Below, piece by piece: positions 54,091-61,621 of a stretch of 64,000 nucleotides of DNA (position 1 is the first letter of the stretch; every line of letters starts with the position of its first letter). Origin of the DNA: Methylococcales bacterium (GTDB lineage Bacteria > Pseudomonadota > Gammaproteobacteria > Methylococcales > Methylomonadaceae); the NCBI GenBank assembly GCA_026399075.1, contig JAPLRR010000043.1, positions 1 through 64,000 on the forward strand, given 5' to 3'. The notes beneath the pieces were generated by a model, which worked only from the letters and a program-made list of their open reading frames with translations, did not search any database and was not told the origin of the DNA. Made by a program: the position numbers and the translations under genes.

Positions 54091-54125
54091 CTGCGACAAT
54101 CTGTCACGCGGCAAAATGTCACATT
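54091..54125 (+). promoter_or_regulatory. Conserved upstream box, sRNA unit 3
   Basis: CTGCGACAATCTGTCACGCG is fully conserved; the following part reads GCAAAATGTCACATT with two substitutions. The T-to-A and C-to-T changes keep the TGYCAC element. The sequence between the box and the start is otherwise unlike units 1 and 2. Confidence 0.6.
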
Positions 54126-54157
54126 TTAAACCCCGTATTTTACCGTTATCCTATACC

Positions 54158-54240
54158 TAACTCTTGAGATGCAACCTTCCTCCACGGAAATCAGAGCTTT
54201 ACAACCTAACTCTTTATGCGGCTTATAGCCGCATTTTTTT
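54158..54240 (+). ncRNA. Putative small RNA, tandem unit 3 (diverged)
   Basis: The start element AACTCTTGAGATGCAACCTT is unchanged, and the inner hairpin is kept as TTCC-TCCAC-GGAA with one loop change. The outer stem is reduced to CTCT / AGAG. The terminator has changed on both sides in a compensatory way (ATGCGGCT / AGCCGCAT, loop TAT) and still ends in seven T. The covariation of T with A in the terminator stem supports an RNA structure. A -10-like TTATCCT lies upstream. Confidence 0.7.
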
Positions 54241-54265
54241 GCCCGTAGTTTTTGGCTATCAAACT

Positions 54266-54359
54266 GCGCCTTAATGGCTATAACCGTAACTTCTCATTAA
54301 CGGCAGGTCTGCCGCTAATAAGAAGTTACCTATATCCATCGGCACAGCCATTAAGGCGC
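54266..54359. repeat. Long nested hairpin behind the sRNA array
   Basis: Perfect 14-bp outer arms (GCGCCTTAATGGCT / AGCCATTAAGGCGC) enclose inner arms GTAACTTCTCATTA / TAATAAGAAGTTAC and a central CGGCAGGTCTGCCG palindrome. The inner arms match the ends of the hairpin at 51487-51579. This looks like a mobile palindromic repeat inserted in, or extended by, another inverted repeat. Confidence 0.65.
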
Positions 54360-54489
54360 GTGTGGTGCTTTGCATCACATTGCTGTGTATGATGTTGGTG
54401 CAAAAGCGCAGCCACACTTTCCCTGCTCCAAATACCAAAAAATTTTTGCTCAGCAACTGACTAAAACTGCCCATTTGGGATGGATAAGG

Positions 54490-54678
54490 TTAGAGCAACC
54501 AGTAGCGGCGTTGCTTGCCCATTTCCCGCTCGGCCTCAAGCCAATCTTCCATCTCATAACCATCATCAAACCCCCTTTTTTCGGCCCGGTAATACGCATT
54601 GACGGCAACCATTTCCCGAAATTCGTCGTTATTAATACTGGGGGCATACGTGTCAAAAGCCTGGTCTTCAGTTTTCAT
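54490..54678 (-). CDS. DUF2934 small protein
   Basis: This 62-residue acidic protein has the DUF2934 pattern VAVNAYYRAEKRGFDDGYEMEDWLEAEREM (AYxxAExRGF then DWLxAE). The ribosome binding site AGGAGGAAAT is very strong and lies five bases before the ATG. A FixJ-like palindrome (54754-54769) lies about 75 bases upstream. DUF2934 genes often sit with heat-shock and stress genes, as here. The function is unknown. Its SD is fully complementary over eight bases to the C-rich loop of the neighbouring putative small RNAs. Confidence 0.85.
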   Translation of the reverse strand: MKTEDQAFDTYAPSINNDEFREMVAVNAYYRAEKRGFDDGYEMEDWLEAEREMGKQRRYWLL

Positions 54679-54753
54679 ATTTCCTCCTACGCTACAGAGT
54701 GCGAAAGGCTACCCTTCGGAGGTCATAGTATGGGCAAAAAAACCCCTAGGCAA

Positions 54754-54769
54754 TGCGTATAAATACCTA
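54754..54769 (-). promoter_or_regulatory. FixJ-like palindrome upstream of the DUF2934 gene
   Basis: TGCGTATAAATACCTA on the plus strand matches TACGTAGAACTACCTA at 60757-60772 at 13 of 16 positions. Both are inverted repeats around a central AA. The position about 75 bases before the DUF2934 start suits an activator site. The adjacent FixJ-like regulator is the obvious candidate, by inference. Confidence 0.5.
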
Positions 54770-54816
54770 GCTTGGGCAATAAATTATCCCGTTAGCCGCT
54801 TTAGGGCGCTAACGCT

Positions 54817-55485
54817 TTACCCCCCCCCCCCGGAAAAAGGATAATGGCCACTGTTCGGCTTAGCCTCCAAGATTCCAGCCTGCGTCACCATCATGATGAG
54901 CTCAGCCAAATTGCTGGCCTGCATTTTTTCCATAATGCTGGAGCGGTGCGCTTCGACAGTGCGGTTGCTGATGCCCATCACCCTTGCCACTTCCTTATTG
55001 GAATGGCCGCCAACAATCTGCGCCATCACTTCGTGTTCACGCGCGGTCAATAAGGCAAGGCGGCTTTGAATCTTGTCCTGGCCCTCGCGCTGTTCACGGT
55101 TGGCAATGTCTATTGCGATGGCTTCTTCCACACGTTTTAGCAATAGCCCGTCACTAAACGGTTTTTCCAAAAAATCCACCGCGCCAGCCCGAAACGCTTT
55201 TGCCGTATCAGGGATGCCCGCATGGCCACTGATGAAGATGATTGGGATGCTAATCCCACGGTTTAACAACAACTCCTGAAGCTCTAGCCCGCTGACCCCC
55301 GGCATCCGCACATCCAATAGCAGGCAACCCGGGCAATCCGGGTCATAGCCATCCAAAAATTCCTCGGCAGAGGCAAAGCTACGCACCGCCTGTCCGGTCG
55401 ATTCAATCAATAGCGATAAAGAATCCCTCACTGCAAATTCATCATCAACCACATAAATCAAGCTATCTGGTTTTTTAGTGATCAT
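54817..55485 (-). CDS. FixJ-type response regulator (receiver plus LuxR HTH)
   Basis: This 222-residue protein has a receiver domain with acidic pair Asp14-Asp15, phospho-acceptor Asp58 (LLLDVRMPG) and Lys108 (FLEKPF). A LuxR-type HTH follows (LTAREHEVMAQIVGGHSNKEVARVMGISNRTVEAHRSSIMEKM). This is the FixJ/TodT arrangement. It overlaps the kinase gene by 11 bases. The C-terminus ends in four glycines encoded by a run of twelve G, so the exact end depends on the length of that run. Confidence 0.93.
   Translation of the reverse strand: MITKKPDSLIYVVDDEFAVRDSLSLLIESTGQAVRSFASAEEFLDGYDPDCPGCLLLDVRMPGVSGLELQELLLNRGISIPIIFISGHAGIPDTAKAFRAGAVDFLEKPFSDGLLLKRVEEAIAIDIANREQREGQDKIQSRLALLTAREHEVMAQIVGGHSNKEVARVMGISNRTVEAHRSSIMEKMQASNLAELIMMVTQAGILEAKPNSGHYPFSGGGG
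54820..54831. repeat. Twelve-base C/G homopolymer at the end of the regulator gene
   Basis: A run of 12 C on the plus strand encodes the last four glycines and directly precedes the stop. Loss or gain of one base would replace the end by a short new tail. Runs of this length are slippage-prone and are also a common sequencing error site. Confidence 0.8.
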
Positions 55486-57391
55486 GTTGTTCTTCCTTTA
55501 TCGGCAGGGTGACATAAAACGTGGTGCCTTTCTCCGGTTTGCTACAAAAGCGCAACCCCCCTTCATGGGCTTCAACAATCGCGCGGCTAATTGCCAAACC
55601 CATGCCCATACCGTCTAATTTGGTGGTAAAAAAAGGCGTTAATACATACTGTTGTTGGGCCAGATCCATACCTACGCCGTTGTCTTTTACCCTAATTTCC
55701 AGCTGGCCGTTTTTATTCAGCTGCGTCTCTACAGACAATTGGCGCGGGATATTTTCTGGCAAGTCTTTTAAGGCATCAACGCTGTTGCGGTATAAGTTAA
55801 TGAGTACCTGTTCAATCTGGACATTATCAACCGCCGTTGCCGGCAGGTTTTCCGCCAACTTAAGCTTTAAAGCGATATGGTGTTGTTTAAAATCACTGGC
55901 ACATAAACCCAAGGTATCCCTGACCAAGGCATTGATGTTAGTGCTGAGGCGGTCTGTCCATTTAGGGCTGACAAACTCTTTCATGCGGCGCACAACTTGG
56001 CCAGCCCTTAACGCCTGTTGGTGCGCCTTGAACAAGGTGTCGCCGAGCTTTTCAAAATCCGGGTTTTCAGCGTCTATAAAACGCAAACACGCTTGGGTGT
56101 AATTGGCAATGGCAGACAGTGGCTGGCTGAGTTCATGGGCAATACCTGAGCCCAACTCCCCGACCAGACAAACACGGGCGACGTGGGCCAGTTCCTCCAA
56201 ATGGGCTTTTTCCAGCTGCTCCTTATTTTTGCGCATGGTCACATCACGGACTATGGCAGCGTAAAAGCTAACATCGTCCAAGGAAAATATCACCAAGGAA
56301 ACATCCAATGGCACGATTGAGCCGTCTTTACGCCGCCCCTCCAACTCATGGATTTCTTGGGTAAGCAAGGGATTGTTAGCTTGCCAGTTAGGCAGCGCCT
56401 CTTTGCCATGCCAGTTCTGGGCGGGTGATAACAGCTTCTTAAATGGGCGGCCACACAGTTCCTCTTCACAATACCCAAAAATGCCAGTCACAGCCTGATT
56501 GACCGACAGCATGGTGCCTGAACTGTCAATGGTGATAATACCTTCAATCGTGGCATTAAAGATGGCATTAAGTTTGGCCTCACGTTCCCGTAATTCCCGT
56601 TTTGAGTGTTGCAGTTCGGCAAGGTTACGGGTCAAGTCCAGATTAATTTCTATCAATGATGTGGTTTGGTCGAGTATCTTTTGCTCCAACTTTCCATTCA
56701 GGCAGGCGATGGTTTCGTTGCTGCTTTTATAATCAGTGACATCGGTAACCGACAAGTAGATCTGCACGCCATTGCCATCGGGATAATTGGCTATACCGCG
56801 CAATTCCACAAATGTATAGGGATTGTTGTGGATGCACAATGAGCGTTTGCAGCCGTACAGGCTAAAGCCATGGCATTCTATATGGGAACTGTGGTTGTTG
56901 GCCGCAAGCTTGACGTTCAAGGGTTTAGGGTTTTTCCCGATGGCAAGGTCATAGAGAAAAAAATGAAAATCATTTTGATCCGATGGATGGATAAACCGCC
57001 CTAATTTCTTGTTGTCCAATTGCTGTTTTGCGCCGTCCAAAAGCTGCCCGGCCGCCCGGTTGAATTTAAGGATGGTGCCATTCCCATCCAAGGTCAGGTA
57101 GGCGGCTGGCGACAAGTCATAAATCCTGGCAAAATCATCATGGCTATCACCCAACTCGTGATGCGCCCGTTTAAGCTCTTCATTCTGCAATTCCAGCTCT
57201 ATTTGGTGTACTTGAAATTCAAACAGCAGCTTTTCAAGCTCAGCAGCAGACATTTTGGCAAAATCGCTGTCTGCCCGGCAAAACAAGGCTTCCCGCTTTT
57301 CTTGGCAGGTTTCTTGGCGTTGCGCCAACAATTGCTCCGCGTCATTTCGGAGCTGATCGATATCCCGTTCCCCAGTAGATTGGTTAGTCAT
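55475..57391 (-). CDS. FixL-like PAS sensor histidine kinase
   Basis: This 638-residue soluble kinase has an N-terminal coiled coil with FEFQVHQIELELQNEELKRAHHEL and a first PAS (LSPAAYLTLDGNGTILKFNRAAGQLL). A second coiled coil leads to a second PAS (FNATIEGIITIDSSGTMLSVNQAVTGIFGY). The FixL-type H-box AHELSQPLSAIANYTQAC follows, with His419, then the HATPase (VLINLYRNSVDAL, VKDNGVGMD, GMGLAISRAIVEAHEG). No membrane helix is seen. Whether a PAS binds heme cannot be told. It forms a pair with the overlapping FixJ-type gene. Confidence 0.92.
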   Translation of the reverse strand: MTNQSTGERDIDQLRNDAEQLLAQRQETCQEKREALFCRADSDFAKMSAAELEKLLFEFQVHQIELELQNEELKRAHHELGDSHDDFARIYDLSPAAYLTLDGNGTILKFNRAAGQLLDGAKQQLDNKKLGRFIHPSDQNDFHFFLYDLAIGKNPKPLNVKLAANNHSSHIECHGFSLYGCKRSLCIHNNPYTFVELRGIANYPDGNGVQIYLSVTDVTDYKSSNETIACLNGKLEQKILDQTTSLIEINLDLTRNLAELQHSKRELREREAKLNAIFNATIEGIITIDSSGTMLSVNQAVTGIFGYCEEELCGRPFKKLLSPAQNWHGKEALPNWQANNPLLTQEIHELEGRRKDGSIVPLDVSLVIFSLDDVSFYAAIVRDVTMRKNKEQLEKAHLEELAHVARVCLVGELGSGIAHELSQPLSAIANYTQACLRFIDAENPDFEKLGDTLFKAHQQALRAGQVVRRMKEFVSPKWTDRLSTNINALVRDTLGLCASDFKQHHIALKLKLAENLPATAVDNVQIEQVLINLYRNSVDALKDLPENIPRQLSVETQLNKNGQLEIRVKDNGVGMDLAQQQYVLTPFFTTKLDGMGMGLAISRAIVEAHEGGLRFCSKPEKGTTFYVTLPIKEEQHDH

Positions 57392-57536
57392 CGCTTAAAC
57401 CTTGCCCTATGGGCCAATGAATTGTAAGTAACCATACATAAGTTTTTAGAGCGTTGGGTTGCATGCTTTTCGCAAGCCAACATGACCGGGTGCCTATAAC
57501 TGGAGTGATGGACCTGTCAGCCAAGTAGTAAAACCC

Positions 57537-57579
57537 ACTCATCCCAACCTTCTCCCAAAGGGAGAAGGTTGGGATGAGT
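57537..57579. repeat. Perfect 20-bp-arm palindrome between the kinase and CheB/CheR genes
   Basis: ACTCATCCCAACCTTCTCCC and its exact reverse complement flank AAA. The core CTTCTCCCAAAGGGAGAAGG resembles the cores of the dispersed repeats. On the minus strand it lies behind the CheB/CheR gene and upstream of the FixL-like gene, so it may separate the two transcripts. Confidence 0.75.
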
Positions 57580-57609
57580 AAATAACTATCATCTTTAATC
57601 CCCAACAAA

Positions 57610-60576
57610 TCAAGCCCCAGTGACATCTTGTATGGCCAACAAAATCATGGCTGGACTACCGGGCGATTGTTTCAGTATGCTGGCATTGACCAGCAGGCGC
57701 TTATGGCCCACCCCCGGAAAATCCGCTTCCATACAATACGCATCCAAAGGCATGTTACTGGTTAATGTCCCGGTCAAATAGCCGCGCAAAGCGTCGCTAT
57801 CCCATCCTGCCCCATTGATGGCAAATAAGGCTTGCCCCGCCAAGTTGTCATTATTGCTGCTAAAGGCTTGGTTGAATGCGGGGTTGGCCGTCAGTATGCA
57901 GAACTTGTCATCCAACACCAGCAAGGGTTGGCGAACGGTGTTGACTATCGCCGTTGTCAGGTAAGCGGCCTGTGCGGTTTGTTCCGCTTGTTTAAGCCGG
58001 CCTATGTCCACAAAATTGATCACCAAGCCGTCAATCATGTTTTCTGCGGTACGGTAAGGCAGGATACGCAACAGATACCATTCACCATTGACCGTTTGCA
58101 CTTCGGTGTCCTTAAAAACCAGGGTTTGCAGGACACTAGTGGCATCATCCAACAAATGGTCATAACGCAGGGTGGACACCAAATCGCTTAACGGCCTACC
58201 AATATCGGTGTCGATCAACTTGATGATATTTTTGGCTTGCCGGGTAAAACGCTTTATCCTTAATTTGGTGTCGAGAAAAATGGTGGCAATATCCGTGCTG
58301 TTCAACAAATTCTGCATGTCATCGTTGGTTTCAGACAGCGACTCGACTTTATTTTGCAACTCGCTGTTGACGGTATTCAGCTCTTCATTGAGCGATTGCA
58401 TCTCTTCCTTGGCGGTTTCCAGTTCTTCGTTGGAGCTTTGCAGCTCTTCGTTGGTGGATTGCAATTCTTCATTGGTGGATTTTAGCTCCTCATTGGCGGT
58501 TTCCAGCTCCTCAATGGTGGCGCGCAGCGATTCTTTGGTAAAAAACAACTCCTGTTCCAACTGCTCTTTTTCACCCGGCTTGTCATGAACTACTGCCGGC
58601 TCATGGGGAGCGTCTATAAGATGGGGCGTGTGTTTGGCATCCATCGGATGAAAAGACACAATGAACAAATCCTTCAGGGTTTCCGGCTGTAGGATCTTTG
58701 CCAAGCGCAGGTCTATGGTTTCAAAATCGCCATTGGTTTTTACCCTCAGCCCCGGGCTAAAAACTTCAGGCTCACCTTTTTTGTTCGCCAAACGCAAGGC
58801 TGACACCAATGGCAGCCGCAAGCCTTCCCTCGCCATCTCAATAATATTCCAGCTGGGCTGCCCCGCCGAAGGCTCCAGGTATTTGCCTGTGCGCCCCTGT
58901 ATGTAAAAAATCTTACCGTGTTCATTAATAATCACACAGACTGGCGCATAACGCTCCAGCAACAAACGCTCTATTTGCCGGACTATATTGCCGGGCTGTA
59001 GCTCCAGCCCAAGCGAGGACAGGGGTTGCGGTGGCGGCTGGCCACTGCTGATGGGCAGTGTGCTGAGCCTTGACATTGGCAGGCTGGGACGGGTGTCCTT
59101 GCGCTGGTAGAGCTTCCATTTTTTGTCCAAGGGGGTGAACAGGTCATCAAATGCGCCTATGGATTCTGATGAACCCAAGAACAAGATGCCGCCCGGATTG
59201 AGCGCATAATGGAACTGCGGAAACAACTCTTTTTGCAATTCCGCACTCAGGTAAATCAGCAGGTTTCGGCAGCTGATCAAATCCACATGGGTGAACGGCG
59301 GATCTTGGATCAGGTTTTGGGTGGCGAATATCACTGTCTCACGGATTTCTTTGCTGATACGGTATAAGCTATCCTCCAGCTTAAAATACCGCTGTAAGCG
59401 TTGCGGCGACACATCAGCGGCAATGCCACCCGGGTAAATGCCTTCCCGCGCTTGGTTTATGGCCGATTCGTCAAGGTCGGTGGCAAAAATCTGAAACCGA
59501 TAGGTTTTGCCAATTTTCTCCATGTATTCTTTTAGCAATATGGCAATGGAATAAGCCTCTTCGCCACTGGAACAGCCTGCCACCCATATCCGCAATTCAT
59601 AATTGTCGGGCTTGCCCGCCAACAGTTTCGGCATTGCCACGGCGGCCAACACGTCAAAAGCGTCAGCATCGCGAAAAAAATTGGTCACATTGATTAACAG
59701 CTCCTTAAACAGCCTATCCAGTTCAATCGGGTTTTCCCGCAAAAACTGCACATAATTGTCAGGGTTTTTGATTTGGTGGATATTCATGCGCCGGGCTATC
59801 CGCCGCCTAATCGTGGACGGCTTGTATGCCGACAAATCATTGCCTGTCCGGTTACGCAGCAAGATAAATATTTTCTGGATAGGCTCAAAACTGACCATGC
59901 TTTCAGGTTGGTCGGTGTACTTGCGTTTAAAATAAGGGCCTTTGCTATATTGGACCAACTGTAAACCCATTTTTTCCACAGGCAGGACAAAATCCACCTC
60001 ACCTTTGGTTATTGCGCTAACGGGCATGCCGTCAAATTTTGCGGTTTTGGGGTCTTGCACCATGGTCATGCCCGACACGCCCTTGATGGCTTTAAGCCCT
60101 AAGGTGCCATCTGTCCCGGTGCCGGATAAGATAATGCCAACCGCCATTTCTTGGACATCGGCGGCCAGTGAACGAAAAAAATAATCAATCGGCAAATGCC
60201 ACGCATCATGGCTAGGAAAATCCATCAGGTGTAACTGGCGGTTAAGTAAAGCCACGTTTTTGCCCGGTGGACAGACAAAAACATGATCCCGTTTTAGTGC
60301 CATGCCATCTTCGATGCGCATCACCGGCAATTCGGTGGAAGTGGCCAACAAATCTGGCAGCAGGCTGATATGCCCAGGCTGCTGGTGGGTAACAACAATA
60401 AAGGCAAAACCTGTCTGTAAAGGCAGGTTTGCAAAGAACGCTTCCAGCGCCTCCAGTCCGCCTGCTGAAGCACCGATGCCGACCACGGGCAACGCGGTAT
60501 CGTTACTATAATCGGAAGGGGCGGGGTTAGCGTTGTTGTTAATCGATGCCACTGTATTTGCCTTGGTTTTTGTCAT
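57610..60576 (-). CDS. CheB/CheR fusion with coiled coil and PAS domains
   Basis: This protein of about 988 residues, from the ATG at 60576, has four parts. A CheB methylesterase domain has GIGASAGGLEAL (Ser), THQQPGH (His) and GTGTDGTLG (Asp). A CheR methyltransferase domain shows VAGCSSGEEAYSIAI for SAM and FATDLDESAINQAREGIYP. A long heptad coiled coil of NEELQSTNEELQSSNEELE type is followed by two PAS domains. No kinase or receiver domain follows, unlike many relatives. There are no chemoreceptor or che genes nearby. It probably works with the FixLJ-like pair in a non-chemotaxis pathway. Confidence 0.92.
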   Translation of the reverse strand: MTKTKANTVASINNNANPAPSDYSNDTALPVVGIGASAGGLEALEAFFANLPLQTGFAFIVVTHQQPGHISLLPDLLATSTELPVMRIEDGMALKRDHVFVCPPGKNVALLNRQLHLMDFPSHDAWHLPIDYFFRSLAADVQEMAVGIILSGTGTDGTLGLKAIKGVSGMTMVQDPKTAKFDGMPVSAITKGEVDFVLPVEKMGLQLVQYSKGPYFKRKYTDQPESMVSFEPIQKIFILLRNRTGNDLSAYKPSTIRRRIARRMNIHQIKNPDNYVQFLRENPIELDRLFKELLINVTNFFRDADAFDVLAAVAMPKLLAGKPDNYELRIWVAGCSSGEEAYSIAILLKEYMEKIGKTYRFQIFATDLDESAINQAREGIYPGGIAADVSPQRLQRYFKLEDSLYRISKEIRETVIFATQNLIQDPPFTHVDLISCRNLLIYLSAELQKELFPQFHYALNPGGILFLGSSESIGAFDDLFTPLDKKWKLYQRKDTRPSLPMSRLSTLPISSGQPPPQPLSSLGLELQPGNIVRQIERLLLERYAPVCVIINEHGKIFYIQGRTGKYLEPSAGQPSWNIIEMAREGLRLPLVSALRLANKKGEPEVFSPGLRVKTNGDFETIDLRLAKILQPETLKDLFIVSFHPMDAKHTPHLIDAPHEPAVVHDKPGEKEQLEQELFFTKESLRATIEELETANEELKSTNEELQSTNEELQSSNEELETAKEEMQSLNEELNTVNSELQNKVESLSETNDDMQNLLNSTDIATIFLDTKLRIKRFTRQAKNIIKLIDTDIGRPLSDLVSTLRYDHLLDDATSVLQTLVFKDTEVQTVNGEWYLLRILPYRTAENMIDGLVINFVDIGRLKQAEQTAQAAYLTTAIVNTVRQPLLVLDDKFCILTANPAFNQAFSSNNDNLAGQALFAINGAGWDSDALRGYLTGTLTSNMPLDAYCMEADFPGVGHKRLLVNASILKQSPGSPAMILLAIQDVTGA

Positions 60577-60756
60577 ATTGCTGGTAAGGGCGGCCCCACC
60601 AGCAAGATATCCTCCCAGTAAAGCCGTGTCGTTAACGCTTTTAGCCCAGACTATCACAGCAAACCGCCATAAAAAAGCAAATGCCCTAAAAAACACCCAA
60701 CAAGGCCACTAGCTTCAACGGCTGGACTTTATACAACAACCCTACTTATAAAGCTA

Positions 60757-60772
60757 TACGTAGAACTACCTA
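60757..60772 (+). promoter_or_regulatory. FixJ-like palindrome in the CheB/CheR-hsp20 divergent region
   Basis: TACGTAGAACTACCTA is an inverted repeat (TACGTAG / CTACCTA around AA). The ACGTAG half agrees with the FixJ half-site consensus as I recall it from rhizobia (GTAMGTAG). It lies about 100 bases before hsp20 and about 180 before the CheB/CheR start. It is near-identical to the site at 54754-54769. Confidence 0.55.
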
Positions 60773-60872
60773 GGTATTTGTACGAATTCACCCAGCCTTG
60801 CTTAGGGTTTAAAGTAACTCCGTCCTGACAGAAGGCTGCCATCTAGCCGCGTAATTAACAACAGGAGGCTAT

Positions 60873-61262
60873 ATGGCTATTGTACGTTATGAAACTTGGA
60901 GTTTATTGAGCCAATTGCGCCAGGAATTAATAGGCTCAATTGCAACGTCGGAATGGGCACCAGCCGTTGATATAAAAGAGGAGACTGACAAGTTTGTCAT
61001 TGTTGCCGATATTCCTGGGGTAAAGCCTGATGATATTGAAGTCAGCATGGCAGCAGGGGTGTTGACTGTCAAAGGCCAAAAGGCATCTGCGGCAAATAAT
61101 GAAGAAGAAGGCTATAAGCGGGTAGAGCGCACCTTCGGTTCTTTCTATCACCGCTTTAGCCTACCCGATTCTGCTGATGGCTCAGCCATTAATGCAAAAA
61201 GCAAGCTCGGTGTGCTGGAAATTGTCATCCCCAAACGGATCAATGTGACATCAGAAGAATAA
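60873..61262 (+). CDS. Hsp20/alpha-crystallin small heat-shock protein
   Basis: This 129-residue small chaperone has a short N-terminal arm, the alpha-crystallin domain (APAVDIKEETDKFVIVADIPGVKPDDIEVSMAAGVLTVKG) and the C-terminal GVLEIVIPKR with an IxI/V-like anchor. It holds unfolding proteins for refolding. A perfect AGGAGG precedes the ATG. It heads the plus-strand stress group with cbpM and the host-attachment gene, and carries the FixJ-like palindrome upstream. A terminator lies about 150 bases behind it. Confidence 0.95.
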   Translation: MAIVRYETWSLLSQLRQELIGSIATSEWAPAVDIKEETDKFVIVADIPGVKPDDIEVSMAAGVLTVKGQKASAANNEEEGYKRVERTFGSFYHRFSLPDSADGSAINAKSKLGVLEIVIPKRINVTSEE

Positions 61263-61269
61263 ATACCGG

Positions 61270-61345
61270 CCCCCTGTTATAGAATCCGAAGCTGATAAAT
61301 CTACATTAAACCTCCTCTCCCTCAGGGAGAGGGTAGGGTGAGGGG
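61270..61345. repeat. Dispersed palindromic repeat, copy B
   Basis: Bases 61275-61310 are the perfect 36-bp inverted counterpart of 159-194 in copy A. A CTCTCCCTCAGGGAGAG core follows. The element lies just behind hsp20. Two copies 61 kb apart with this identity indicate recent dispersal or conversion. Confidence 0.75.
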
Positions 61346-61408
61346 GGGAGCTATCACTAAGTAGTTGGGCGGCGTGTATGATTTTTTGTGGCGACTCCTA
61401 TGAGCCTA

Positions 61409-61435
61409 CCCTCCCCGCGCGGGAGGGGTTTTTTT
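61409..61435 (+). terminator. Rho-independent terminator between hsp20 and cbpM
   Basis: CCCTCCC and GGGAGGG pair around a CGCGC loop, and seven T follow on the plus strand. It should end hsp20 transcription, although it lies about 150 bases behind the stop, past the repeat. Confidence 0.7.
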
Positions 61436-61621
61436 GGCGTGTTTAACCATACTTGTCATCCAACATTCCAGTAGCCCGATCCATTTGTGAGTATCCAGTC
61501 CCACTCTTTGTAAAAAAGTGGGTTAGGGGTGGTTTTATTAGATAAATCCCCCGGGATAGTTACAAAAACATGCAATAAGAACTTAATTTTAACCCGCGCC
61601 AAGCTTTGGTACTATAAAGCC

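Noticed and set aside
53741-54240. Possible CRISPR array or simple tandem duplication
   Set aside because: Period is about 175 bp with three units, conserved blocks are promoter-like and terminator-like, and the spacing lacks the short repeat-spacer pattern of CRISPR. The sRNA reading explains the pattern of conservation better.
54370-54762. 130-residue plus-strand frame over the DUF2934 gene
   Set aside because: The minus-strand DUF2934 protein has a clear family pattern and a perfect ribosome binding site.
55521-56102. 193-residue plus-strand frame opposite the FixL-like kinase
   Set aside because: It lies entirely antisense to the conserved H-box and ATPase region; a codon-bias shadow.
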